Origin: Streptosporangiaceae bacterium
GTDB taxonomy: Bacteria; Actinomycetota; Actinomycetes; Streptosporangiales; Streptosporangiaceae
Length of the DNA: 64,000 bases
Assembly (NCBI GenBank): GCA_030041275.1
Contig: JASHOE010000041.1
Location: forward strand, 1-64,000
Reading direction: 5' to 3'
Under the pieces are notes generated by a model. The model was not told the DNA's origin and did no database searches. It saw nothing but the letters and a program-made list of their open reading frames with translations. Positions 26,642-35,227 of this stretch are shown here, piece by piece (position 1 is the first letter of the stretch; the number at the start of each line of letters is the position of its first letter). A program made the position numbers and the translations under genes.

Positions 26642-27303
26642 CTACAGACGAGCTGCTTCGCGAGCTGTATGACCGCACCCTGGTCGGCAACGGCCCAGCC
26701 GTGCTCGAGCTAACCCGGCAAGGACTGGAGACCGGCCTCGGGCCCGAGACGCTGCTGTACGAGGCGCTGATCCCGGCGCTGGAAGAGGTTGGCGCCCGGT
26801 TCGAACGCGGCGACTTCTTCGTGCCCGAGATGCTCATCGCGGGGAAGGCCATGGCCGGGGCGCTGGAGATCCTGCGCCCGCTGCTCGCCGAGACGGGCGT
26901 GCAGACCATCGGCAAGATCGTGATGGGCACGGTCAAGGGGGACGTCCACGACATCGGCAAGAACCTCGTCAACATCATGTTCGAGGGTGCCGGGTTCGAG
27001 GTCATCGACCTCGGTGTGCAGGTGGCGCCGGAGATTTTCGTGGCCGCCATTGAGGATCATCAGCCGGACATCGTCGGCTTCTCCGCGTTCTTGACGACGA
27101 CCATGCCGATGTTCAAGGCGAATATCAACGCGCTGGTGAAGGCGGGCCTGCGTGACAAGGTCATCGTGATGGTCGGCGGCGCACCGGTAACCCAGGAGTA
27201 CGCCGATGTGGTCGGGGCTGACGGCTACGCGGCCGACGCCTCGGCCGCCGTGGTGCGCGCGAAGGAACTGCTCCGGGGGCGGCGCGCGATGGCGCCTGCC
27301 TAG
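26638..27303 (+). CDS. Corrinoid (B12-binding) methyl-carrier protein
   Basis: 221 residues with the B12-binding plan of methionine synthase and MtaC/MttC. A four-helix cap comprises residues 1-85. The corrinoid fold contains GDVHDIGKN (His104 is the lower cobalt ligand in DxHxxG), GFSAFLTTTMPMFK and VMVGGAPVT. It accepts the methyl group from the MttB-like enzyme on Co(I) and hands it to the pterin methyltransferase encoded next. The start is a GTG overlapping the iclR stop (GTGA), with AAGG 7 nt upstream. An ATG frame further upstream runs inside iclR and is not used. Confidence 0.92.
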   Translation: MTTDELLRELYDRTLVGNGPAVLELTRQGLETGLGPETLLYEALIPALEEVGARFERGDFFVPEMLIAGKAMAGALEILRPLLAETGVQTIGKIVMGTVKGDVHDIGKNLVNIMFEGAGFEVIDLGVQVAPEIFVAAIEDHQPDIVGFSAFLTTTMPMFKANINALVKAGLRDKVIVMVGGAPVTQEYADVVGADGYAADASAAVVRAKELLRGRRAMAPA

Positions 27304-27319
27304 AAGGGCGAGCGTCCTG

Positions 27320-28180
27320 ATGGAGACCGTGCTGTCGTCGAGCAGCCGAGAACTACGGATCGGTGACGGGAACCCGTTCTGCGTGATCGGCGAGCGCATC
27401 AACCCGACCGGGCGGAAGATCTTCGCCGAGCAGCTGCGCCGCAGTGACCTGTCCAGGGTGGCGATCGATGTCGACGAGCAGGTCGCGGGCGGGGCGATGA
27501 TGCTCGATGTCAACATGGGCGCACCGCTGTGCGACGAGGCGGGGTTGATGGTCGGCGCCGTGCGGCTCATCCAGTCGCGGTGCGACCTGCCGCTATGCCT
27601 GGACTCCTCCATCATCGAGGTACTGGCCGCGGGGCTTGACGCCTATCAGGGCAAGGCGCTGGTCAACTCTGTCACCGCCGAGGACGAGCGACTGCGGGCG
27701 ATCCTGCCGCTCGTGAAGCGGCACGGTGCGGCGGTCATCGCGCTGCCCAACGATGAGTCGGAGATCCCGGCCGAACCCGGCCGCCGACTCGAGCTGACGC
27801 GCAAGATCGTCGACGTGGCGACCAGCACGTACGGCATCGCCATCGAGGACATCGTCATCGATCCGCTGGCCATGCCGGTCGGCGCGGACACGTCACTGGC
27901 GCTGCGGACGCTCGAGACGATCACGCTGCTGCGCGAAAGTCTGGGCGTGAACCTGACGCTCGGCGCGTCGAACGTGTCGTTCGGCATGCCGGAGCGGGCC
28001 GCGATCGGGGCGGCGTTCCTGGCGATGGCCATCGGCGCCGGACTCACCAGCGCGATCATGGACGCCAGGTCACCGCAGCTGATGCACGCGGTGAAGGCTG
28101 CCGACCTGCTCACCGACAGGGATCCATGGGGTGCGGCCTGGATCGCCGCGCACCGGGCCCGGCAGGCCGCCGCACCATGA
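27320..28180 (+). CDS. Pterin-binding methyltransferase (corrinoid:tetrahydrofolate)
   Basis: 286 residues of the dihydropteroate-synthase-like fold used by MetH, AcsE and MtvA-type enzymes: FCVIGERINPTG at the start, MMLDVNMGAP, LPLCLDSS, then VIDPLAMPVG and LGASNVSFGMPERAA. It moves the methyl group between methylated corrinoid and tetrahydrofolate. In this operon the direction is inferred to be corrinoid to THF, giving methyl-THF. It lies 16 nt after the corrinoid protein, and its stop overlaps the next start as ATGA, so the set is co-translated. Confidence 0.9.
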   Translation: METVLSSSSRELRIGDGNPFCVIGERINPTGRKIFAEQLRRSDLSRVAIDVDEQVAGGAMMLDVNMGAPLCDEAGLMVGAVRLIQSRCDLPLCLDSSIIEVLAAGLDAYQGKALVNSVTAEDERLRAILPLVKRHGAAVIALPNDESEIPAEPGRRLELTRKIVDVATSTYGIAIEDIVIDPLAMPVGADTSLALRTLETITLLRESLGVNLTLGASNVSFGMPERAAIGAAFLAMAIGAGLTSAIMDARSPQLMHAVKAADLLTDRDPWGAAWIAAHRARQAAAP

Positions 28181-30048
28181 CCGACACCGGCGTCGTTGGC
28201 CAGCGCACCAGCATGCCCAGCCGGGTCGAGCTGTATTTTCAGCCGGCCGGGCTGAAAGTGCGGGTGCCGCCAGGCGTCACGCTGTTCGACGCGGCCAGCT
28301 GGAACGGCATCGCGATCGACTCCACCTGCGGTGGCCACGGCACCTGCAAGAAATGCAAGATCAGGGTGACCGACGGCAGCGTGCCTGCCTCCGCGCTCGA
28401 CGTGCGCGCGTTCTCCGCCACTGAGCTGCGAGCCGGCTGGCGGCTGGCGTGCCGGGCGCTCGCCAGCGACGACGCTCAGCTGGAGGTGCCGCCGCTGGCG
28501 ACCAGGCCCAAGGCCGCCACCGTCGGGGTCGGCCGCCAGGTCATCCTGCGGCCCGCCGCGCAGAAGCGCTACCTCGAGCTGGCCGAGCCGACGCTCGCCG
28601 ACCAGCGGACCGACCTCGAACGGGTGCTCGCCGGGCTGGACGATCTGGAACTGCGGGTCGACCTAGCGGTGCTGCGCGGCCTCGGCCAGCGGCTGCGCGC
28701 GGCCGACTTCAAGGTCACCGCCGTGATCGTGGACGACGCGCTCATCGACGTCCAGGCCGGGGACACCACGCAGCGCCTGCTCGGCCTCGCGTTCGACCTC
28801 GGCACCACGACGGTGGTGGCCACGCTGCTCGACCTGCGCACGGGGACGCCGCTGGCGGTCGCGTCCATGCTCAACAAGCAGCAGCCGTACGGCGCCGACG
28901 TGATCACCCGGATCAGCGCCACCATGCTCGACGCGGCCGCGCTGGCGACCATGACCAGGCTCGCGCACGAGACACTCGCCGAGCTCGCCGCCGAGGTGTG
29001 CGCCGCGGCCGGCGCCGATCCCGTTGATGTGGCCGAGGTGGCTCTCGCGGGCAACGCGACGATGACGCACCTCGCGCTCGGCGTCGATCCCGAGCCGCTC
29101 GGCGTGGCGCCGTTCATCATGACGGCGCGGCAGCTTCCCGACGTGCTCGCCGCGGATCTGGCCGTGCCAGCGCACCCGCGGGCGCGCGCGTTCGTGTTTC
29201 CTGCGTTCGGGGCCTACGTGGGTGGTGACATCACCGCCGGGCTGCTCGCGGCCGGCATGAACCGGGACGCCAGGACGCGACTGTTCATCGACATCGGCAC
29301 CAACTGCGAGATCGTGCTCGGCAACCGCGACTGGCTGCTCGGCACCGCCGCGCCCGCCGGCCCGGCGTTCGAGGGGGCGGCCATCAGGTGCGGGATGCGC
29401 GCGGCTGACGGTGCCATCGAGGCAGTCGCCGTCACGCCCGACGGCGTCGCCCTGACCGTGATCGGCGACCGCGATCCAGCCGGGCTGTGCGGATCCGGCC
29501 TAGTCGACGCCGTGGCCGGGCTGGTCAGGGTCGGGTTGCTCGACAAGTCCGGCCGACTCGTGCCGGCTGAGATCGCGGCCGAGCTGGCGCCCGCGCTGGC
29601 GCCGCGGCTGACGATGCTCGGTGCCGAGCGCGTGTTCGTGCTGCACTGGCGCGGCGAACCCGGCGACTCGGCCGATTCGATCTACCTGTCCCAGCGTGAC
29701 GTGCGTGAGCTGCAGTTTGCCAAGGCGGCCATCGCTACCGGGTGGCAGGTACTGCTGGACGAGGCCGGGCTGACCGCGGCAGACATCCAGCAGGTCCTGC
29801 TTGCCGGGTCGTTCGGCAGCTACCTGTCACCAGCCAGCGCGATCGCGCTGGGCCTGGTCCCGAAGCTGGCAGTGCTGCGCGTCGTCGCCGCTGGGAACGT
29901 GGCCGGCGAGGGCGCGAAGATGGCGCTGCTGTCGCTCCGCGAGCGGGCGGCGGCCCTGGCCTTGCTCGAGGAGGTGCGCTATGTCGAGCTCTCCGACCGC
30001 GAGGGCTTCAACGACGCGTTCGTCGATCAGCTGCAGTTCCCCGGCTGA
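28177..30048 (+). CDS. RamA-like corrinoid activation protein (2Fe-2S ferredoxin plus ASKHA ATPase)
   Basis: 623 residues. Residues 16-105 form a 2Fe-2S ferredoxin domain with Cys51, Cys57, Cys60 and Cys92 (STCGGHGTCKKC ... LACRA). From about 205 a DUF4445/ASKHA ATPase region follows, with LAFDLGTTTVVATLLD, NATMTHLALG, LFIDIGTNCEIVLG and LLAGSFGSYL. Proteins of this family reduce Co(II) corrinoid back to Co(I) using ATP (RamA, MtgA-partner activases). Its presence implies repair of an oxygen-sensitive corrinoid, notable if the host is aerobic. ATGA overlap with the upstream methyltransferase. Confidence 0.9.
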   Translation: MTDTGVVGQRTSMPSRVELYFQPAGLKVRVPPGVTLFDAASWNGIAIDSTCGGHGTCKKCKIRVTDGSVPASALDVRAFSATELRAGWRLACRALASDDAQLEVPPLATRPKAATVGVGRQVILRPAAQKRYLELAEPTLADQRTDLERVLAGLDDLELRVDLAVLRGLGQRLRAADFKVTAVIVDDALIDVQAGDTTQRLLGLAFDLGTTTVVATLLDLRTGTPLAVASMLNKQQPYGADVITRISATMLDAAALATMTRLAHETLAELAAEVCAAAGADPVDVAEVALAGNATMTHLALGVDPEPLGVAPFIMTARQLPDVLAADLAVPAHPRARAFVFPAFGAYVGGDITAGLLAAGMNRDARTRLFIDIGTNCEIVLGNRDWLLGTAAPAGPAFEGAAIRCGMRAADGAIEAVAVTPDGVALTVIGDRDPAGLCGSGLVDAVAGLVRVGLLDKSGRLVPAEIAAELAPALAPRLTMLGAERVFVLHWRGEPGDSADSIYLSQRDVRELQFAKAAIATGWQVLLDEAGLTAADIQQVLLAGSFGSYLSPASAIALGLVPKLAVLRVVAAGNVAGEGAKMALLSLRERAAALALLEEVRYVELSDREGFNDAFVDQLQFPG

Positions 30049-30715
30049 CGGCCCCGTCGGCACGGCCCGCTGCACGCTCGCGGTGATCGCCTGCGGTGCG
30101 CTGGCCGGCCATATCCGGGATATCGCAGGCCGCCGCGGCTGGCCGGTGCAGGTGCACGCACTGCCGGCTGCGCTGCACAACCGGCCGGACCGGATCGCGC
30201 CCGCAGTGGCGGACCTGGCCCGGACGTTGCAGGCGCGCGGCCTGCGCGTGGTGGTCGGCTACGCCGACTGCGGCAGCTACGGTGCGCTCGACCAGGTGTG
30301 CGCCCGGCTGCGCATCAGCCGAATGCGCGGGCTGCACTGCTACGACGTGCTCGGCGGCACTAGCCGGGTGCGAGCGCTGCTCGCCCGCCAGCCGGGCACC
30401 TACCTGCTGACGGACTACCTGGTCGCCAGCTTCGAACGCACGGTGGTCTTCGGGCTCGGACTTGACCGGCACCCCGAGCTGTGGCAGGACTACTTCGGCC
30501 ACTACCGCCGGATCGTCTGGCTGGCCCAGGATCGAACTCCCGAGCTGGCGCGGCGGGCGACGGCGATCGCCGCCCGATTCGGCCTCCCGCTGCGTGTGAT
30601 CGGCGTCGGCGTGACCAACCTCGAGGCCGAACTGGCCCGGCTGCTGCACGAAACGGGCTGGCCGATGGGCGCCCGCCAACCCGTGGATGCCTCGTTGCTC
30701 TCGCTCCAGCAGTAG
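29981..30715 (+). CDS. DUF1638 protein, corrinoid-operon associated
   Basis: 244 residues of the DUF1638 family: LAVIACGALAGHIRDI near the start, then VVVGYADCGSYGALD, RGLHCYDVLGG and GTYLLTDYLVASFE. The family recurs next to MttB-type methyltransferases (family knowledge), with a role still undefined. Conserved Cys in ACGAL, ADCGSYG and HCYD could bind metal or take part in redox chemistry; that is inference. The chosen ATG lies 6 nt after GAGGAGG inside the activase gene, giving a 68-nt overlap. Its stop abuts the stop of the convergent etfA with no gap. Confidence 0.85.
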   Translation: MSSSPTARASTTRSSISCSSPADGPVGTARCTLAVIACGALAGHIRDIAGRRGWPVQVHALPAALHNRPDRIAPAVADLARTLQARGLRVVVGYADCGSYGALDQVCARLRISRMRGLHCYDVLGGTSRVRALLARQPGTYLLTDYLVASFERTVVFGLGLDRHPELWQDYFGHYRRIVWLAQDRTPELARRATAIAARFGLPLRVIGVGVTNLEAELARLLHETGWPMGARQPVDASLLSLQQ

Positions 30716-31747
30716 CTACGAGCCATCCATGGGGGCGGGCGAGCTCGGTCGGTCCCGGATCGCAGCCACCAGCGCGGGGATGATCTCGGCTAGGTCCGCG
30801 ACGACGGCATAGTCGGCCCGCGACATGATGGGCGCGTCCGGGTCGGTGTTGATGGCGACGATGTGCCGGGCACCGAGGCACCCCGCCATGTGCTGGATGG
30901 CGCCACTAATGCCGCACGCCACGTAGAGCTCCGGCGAGATCTTCGTACCGGTCTGGCCGACCTGCTGGCGGTGCGGGCGCCAGCCCTGGCTGGTCACCAC
31001 CCGCGACACGCCCACGGCTCCGCCGAGCAGCCCGGCCAGTTCCTCGAGCGGTGCGAAGCCGTCCGGGCCGCCGACGCCGCGACCACCGCCGACAACCACG
31101 CGCGCCGTCGCCAGCGAGGTCCCGCCGGACTCCGCGGCTGACTCGGCGGCGCAGACCAGCAGGTCTGCCTCGTCGAGCCGGGCGGTAAACCGGCGCACCG
31201 GGAGGACTGCGCGGGCCGGCCCAGCGGCGGCGGGCGCTGGATCGGCCGATATTGCGTCGGTAGCCACCGTCAACAGCGCCAGCGGCGCCTCGAGCAGCGC
31301 ATCCTCGAGCACGCTGCCTGCCCATCGCTGCCGGACAAGCTGCCAGTATCCGGCTGTGTCCGGTACCGCGGACAGGCAGTTGGCCGCGACCGGCAGTCCG
31401 GTTATCGCGCCCAGGTGCGCCAGCACTTCGCTGCCACGGTCGGTGGATGCGGCAACGACCAGGCTGGCGTGGCCGACCGCGGCGAGCTGCTGGAGCGCGC
31501 GTGCCCACGCCACCGGTGCGTATCCGGTGAGCCCGTCGGCGGCGACGAGGCACAGCTCCGCCGCGCCGTGGGCGGTTAGCTCAGCGCCGAGTGCGGCGTC
31601 GGATGCGGCGCCTGCAGGTGCATCAACGAGCACGGCCGTGACGCCGTCGCCGACCGTTGCCGCCACCGCGGCCCCGAATGACAGCGCTCGCAGTGCGGAC
31701 GGCGCGACTTCGGCGTCGTCCAGCTCGAGGAGGCAGAGCACGCTCAT
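30716..31747 (-). CDS. etfA: Electron transfer flavoprotein alpha subunit
   Basis: 343 residues. The C-terminal FAD domain is diagnostic: ARVVVGGGRGVGG, SRVVTSQGWRPHRQQVGQTG, ISPELYVACGISGAIQHMAG and IVAINTDPDAPIM. The N-terminal half is the variable ETF domain I. With EtfB it takes electrons from a flavoprotein dehydrogenase and passes them to the respiratory chain. The ATG overlaps the etfB stop (ATGA). Its location behind the dimethylglycine-dehydrogenase-like gene suggests it serves that enzyme. Confidence 0.9.
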   Translation of the reverse strand: MSVLCLLELDDAEVAPSALRALSFGAAVAATVGDGVTAVLVDAPAGAASDAALGAELTAHGAAELCLVAADGLTGYAPVAWARALQQLAAVGHASLVVAASTDRGSEVLAHLGAITGLPVAANCLSAVPDTAGYWQLVRQRWAGSVLEDALLEAPLALLTVATDAISADPAPAAAGPARAVLPVRRFTARLDEADLLVCAAESAAESGGTSLATARVVVGGGRGVGGPDGFAPLEELAGLLGGAVGVSRVVTSQGWRPHRQQVGQTGTKISPELYVACGISGAIQHMAGCLGARHIVAINTDPDAPIMSRADYAVVADLAEIIPALVAAIRDRPSSPAPMDGS

Positions 31748-32592
31748 CCGGGCTGACCCGATCCGGTGCCGCCCGGGCCGACGGCAGCCGGCCGCGCCCC
31801 GGACGGCAGCACGCCAAGCTCGCCGAGAACGCGCACCAGTTCCGGCACAGCGTCGACGCCGCGCCCGAGCAACTGCGCCTGTCGCGGCGCACCGGCTGGC
31901 ACCCGCAGCCGGGTCTTGCGCAGCCCGTCCGGCTGCCAGTGCGGCCGCCGCACGGTGATCTCTGCTCGCCTGGCGCGCAGCCGGCCCGGCAGCGACGGAT
32001 AGCGCGGCAGGTTGATGCCCTCCTTCACGCTGACCACGGCGGGCAGCGGCAACTCGAACACCTCGTGCGCCGCGCCGCGCTCGCGCCGGGCCAGCAGCGT
32101 CGCGCCCGAACGCTCGAGCCGCTTGATGCCGGTCGCGCACGGCCGCCCCAGAGCGTGCGCAACCCGCACGCCAACCTGATAACCGCCGGTGTCAGCGGCC
32201 TCGTTCCCAAAAAGAATGAGGGGGAACGCCGGTGTCTGCGGGTCTTCGATGGCCTGGGCGATCGCTGCCGCGGTGGCGACGGGGCCCCACTCCCGGCCGT
32301 CGGTCTCCAGGTGTATCCCGCGGTGCGCACCGAGCGCCAGCATGTCCCTGAGTTGCTCCATGGCTTCCGGCGGCCCGAGAGTCAGCACCGTCACCGTCCC
32401 GCCGGCGTGCTCGGTGAGCCGAACGGCCTCCTCGACTGCGCACTCCTCGTGCGGGCTCACCGTAAACCCTGACGGGCGCGTGTCGACGTCCTGGCCGTCG
32501 GCGGTGAGCACGACCCGCCCGCCCACCATCGGCACTCGCTTGACGCAGACCAGGATGTCCAGGGGGGTGGCGGCTGCGGCCTGTTGTGTCAT
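31744..32592 (-). CDS. etfB: Electron transfer flavoprotein beta subunit
   Basis: 282 residues with the EtfB N-terminus LDILVCVKRVP, then SPHEECAVEEAVRL, VTVLTLGPPEA, FGNEAADTGGYQVG and PAVVSVKEGINLPRYPS. It binds AMP and partners EtfA. The C-terminus is about 30 residues longer and Gly/Pro-rich compared with usual EtfB. The ATG is 4 nt past the stop of the upstream dehydrogenase gene; an in-frame GTG 24 nt earlier is possible. Same operon as the dehydrogenase and etfA. Confidence 0.88.
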   Translation of the reverse strand: MTQQAAAATPLDILVCVKRVPMVGGRVVLTADGQDVDTRPSGFTVSPHEECAVEEAVRLTEHAGGTVTVLTLGPPEAMEQLRDMLALGAHRGIHLETDGREWGPVATAAAIAQAIEDPQTPAFPLILFGNEAADTGGYQVGVRVAHALGRPCATGIKRLERSGATLLARRERGAAHEVFELPLPAVVSVKEGINLPRYPSLPGRLRARRAEITVRRPHWQPDGLRKTRLRVPAGAPRQAQLLGRGVDAVPELVRVLGELGVLPSGARPAAVGPGGTGSGQPG

Positions 32593-32596
32593 TCGG

Positions 32597-35116
32597 TTAG
32601 CGCCTGACCCGCTCACCAGCCGGGTCGAACAGCGGGGTCGAGCCGGCCACCGCGACCGTCACCGGGTATCGCACGCCGAGATACTCGACCGCCAGCGCGG
32701 CGCCGGCGACGGCTTGCTCGGGGGGCAGGTAGGCCATCAGCAGATGCTTGCCAACCGAGGGACCCGAGCCCGCGCTGGTGACATACGATCGTCGGCCGCG
32801 GGCGTCAATGAGCGGCTCGCCGCTGGCCGAGAGCACCGGCTCGCCGCCGAGCATGTACCGCAGCGGGCCGGGGGCCGAGGCGTGATCGTCGACCGTCAGG
32901 GTGCAGAGCACGGCAGCTGGCTGGGCCTCCCGCTGGCGCAGGTACGCGCTCTTTCCGACGAACTCCTCTGCCTTGACCCTCGGCCTGGCCATACCCGCCT
33001 CGACGAGGTTGTAGCTGGCGTCGAGCTCGGCGCCGTAGGCGCGGTAGCACTTCTCCAGCCGCGCTGTCGTGCCGTACACGCCGATGCCGGCGGGGACCAT
33101 GCCGTAGCCGAGGCCGCAGGAGAACAACGCATTCCAGAGTCGGCCGGCCTGCTCCACCGGCAGGTGCAGCTCCCAGCCAAGCTCGCCGACATAGGAGATC
33201 CGCGACGCCAGTACCGTCACTCCCTCGGCCTCGATCTCCCGGCAGGTGGCGAACGGGAATCCGGCGTCGGAGATGTCGTCGTTCGTGAGGTGGCCGAGGA
33301 TGTCGCGTGCTTTCGGTCCCCACAGGCCGAACGTCGTCCACGCCGAGGTGACGTCGGTGACCGCCGCCGATCCGTCGGCTGGCAGGTGATCGCGGATCCA
33401 CTTGTAGTCCGCCATCCCGGTGGCTCCGCCGGTGACCACGCGGAAGTGCAGCGGACCCAGCCGCATGATCGTCAAGTCGGCCCGGAAGCCGCCTGCGTCA
33501 TCCAGGAACGACGTGTAGACGACGCGGCCGACCGGCACATGCAGCTGTGCGACCGCCAGCTTCTGCATCGCGTTCAGTGCGCCCGGCCCGGTGACATCCA
33601 GGATCGCGAAGGCAGACAGGTCGAACAGCGCGGCGCGCTCGCGCATGGCGAGGTGCTCGGCGTTGATGATCGGCGACCACCACCGGGAGTCCCATTCGGC
33701 CGGCCGGTCCATCAGCTGACCGGAGTACCGGTCCACTAGGTCGCGGTTTCGCTTGTACCACATGGGGCGCTCCCAGCCGGCGGTCTCGTGGAACACCGCG
33801 CCGAGCTCGCGCTCCTGCTCGTAGACCGGGCTTACCCTGATGGGCCGGCCGGACTGCCACTGCTCGGCTGGGTGCACGATCCCGTACATCTTGTTGAAGC
33901 CCTCATGTGCCCGGGCGATGACGTGCGCGGTCGTGCGCTGGTGCGGGTAGAACCTGGCGATGTCTGCCTCGTGGACGTCGATCTCCGGCGTGACTCCGCT
34001 CATCCACTCGGCCACCGCGCGGCCACAGCCAGGACCCTCCTTGATCCAGCTGGCGGCTGCCGACCACAGGCCTGGCACCTCGGGCGTCTCGCCAAGCACC
34101 GGGTGCCCATCCGGCGTCATCGAGATCAGGCCGTTGATGGCGTACCGAACTCCGGCTCGCTCGTCGCCCAGCAGGTCGGGCATGAGCTCCAGCGCGCGCT
34201 CGAGCTGCGGGTCGAAGTCCTCCGAGGTGAACGGCATCTCGGTGGGCGATAGGACAGCCGCCTCGATCGACGGGATGTCGTCGGGCGCCACGATGATCGG
34301 CCGGTGCGCGTACGATCCCACCTCCATGTCGCCACCGTGCTGGCGCTCGTACATGTTCTCGTCCACGTCGCGCACGATGGGGTAGCCGATCTCACCCACG
34401 GTGCCGTCGAACAGCGCGATCGGGCCGACGCTGATCATCTGGTGCACGATCGGGGTCAGCGGGATGCGCGCGCCCGCCATCCGCGCGATGCGCGGACTCC
34501 ACACGCCGCAGCAGACCACGACGGCGTCGGCGTGGATCGTGCCGTGCGTCGTATGGACTGAGCCGACCCGGCCGTCGGCTGTCTTGTCGATGCCGACCAC
34601 CTCGGCGCCAGCCAGCACGGCCAGGGCACCCGTCTGCTGCGCCCGCTCACGCATGATCGTGCCTGCCCGCAGCGAGTCCACCACGCCGACCGTCGGGAAG
34701 TACGCGGCGCCGAGGATGACCGAGTCGTCGAGGTAAGGCACCAGCTTTCGCGCCCCGTCCGGCGCGAGCAGCTCGGCGGGGATGCCCCAGGCTTTCGCCT
34801 GCGAGCAGCGCCTGCTCAGCTCTTGCATCCGGTCCTGCGTGCGCGCGACCTCGAGCCCGCCGCTCTGAGTAAAGACGCCCAGTTCCTGGTACTGCTCGGT
34901 GCTGTCCCTGGTGAGCTCCATCATCATCTTGGAGTACTCGATCGGGAAGATGAAGTTCGAGGCGTGCCCGGTCGACCCGCCGGGATTGGGCATCGGCCCC
35001 TTGTCAAGCAGCACCAGGTCGGACCAGCCCAGCCTGGCCAGGTGATAGGCCAGGCTGTTACCGACGATGCCGGCCCCGATGATCACGGCACTGGCCCGGC
35101 CGGGGATCTCGCTCAT
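32597..35116 (-). CDS. Dimethylglycine-dehydrogenase-like flavoprotein with GcvT domains
   Basis: 839 residues: FAD-binding DAO domain (SAVIIGAGIVGNSLAYHL), flavinylation-type motif GGSTGHASN with His51 at the place of the covalently bound His in mammalian DMGDH, FAO_M linker (about 385-440), and GCV_T plus GCV_T_C (about 450-830; WTTFGLWGPKARDIL, SYVGELGWELHLP). Such enzymes oxidatively demethylate dimethylglycine or sarcosine and pass the C1 unit to THF. ETF genes follow directly, so it is a dehydrogenase using ETF rather than O2. It fits as the step after betaine demethylation. GGAG lies 9 nt before the ATG. Confidence 0.88.
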   Translation of the reverse strand: MSEIPGRASAVIIGAGIVGNSLAYHLARLGWSDLVLLDKGPMPNPGGSTGHASNFIFPIEYSKMMMELTRDSTEQYQELGVFTQSGGLEVARTQDRMQELSRRCSQAKAWGIPAELLAPDGARKLVPYLDDSVILGAAYFPTVGVVDSLRAGTIMRERAQQTGALAVLAGAEVVGIDKTADGRVGSVHTTHGTIHADAVVVCCGVWSPRIARMAGARIPLTPIVHQMISVGPIALFDGTVGEIGYPIVRDVDENMYERQHGGDMEVGSYAHRPIIVAPDDIPSIEAAVLSPTEMPFTSEDFDPQLERALELMPDLLGDERAGVRYAINGLISMTPDGHPVLGETPEVPGLWSAAASWIKEGPGCGRAVAEWMSGVTPEIDVHEADIARFYPHQRTTAHVIARAHEGFNKMYGIVHPAEQWQSGRPIRVSPVYEQERELGAVFHETAGWERPMWYKRNRDLVDRYSGQLMDRPAEWDSRWWSPIINAEHLAMRERAALFDLSAFAILDVTGPGALNAMQKLAVAQLHVPVGRVVYTSFLDDAGGFRADLTIMRLGPLHFRVVTGGATGMADYKWIRDHLPADGSAAVTDVTSAWTTFGLWGPKARDILGHLTNDDISDAGFPFATCREIEAEGVTVLASRISYVGELGWELHLPVEQAGRLWNALFSCGLGYGMVPAGIGVYGTTARLEKCYRAYGAELDASYNLVEAGMARPRVKAEEFVGKSAYLRQREAQPAAVLCTLTVDDHASAPGPLRYMLGGEPVLSASGEPLIDARGRRSYVTSAGSGPSVGKHLLMAYLPPEQAVAGAALAVEYLGVRYPVTVAVAGSTPLFDPAGERVRR

Positions 35117-35227
35117 GTCTGTGTTCTCCGTGTCATGGCAGGTACGGCTGCCGCGCAGCGAACATGATCACGGACGACTTCCGGGTGTTGCCGGAGAATC
35201 GTCCGCGATCACGCTAGGCCGGGTGGG

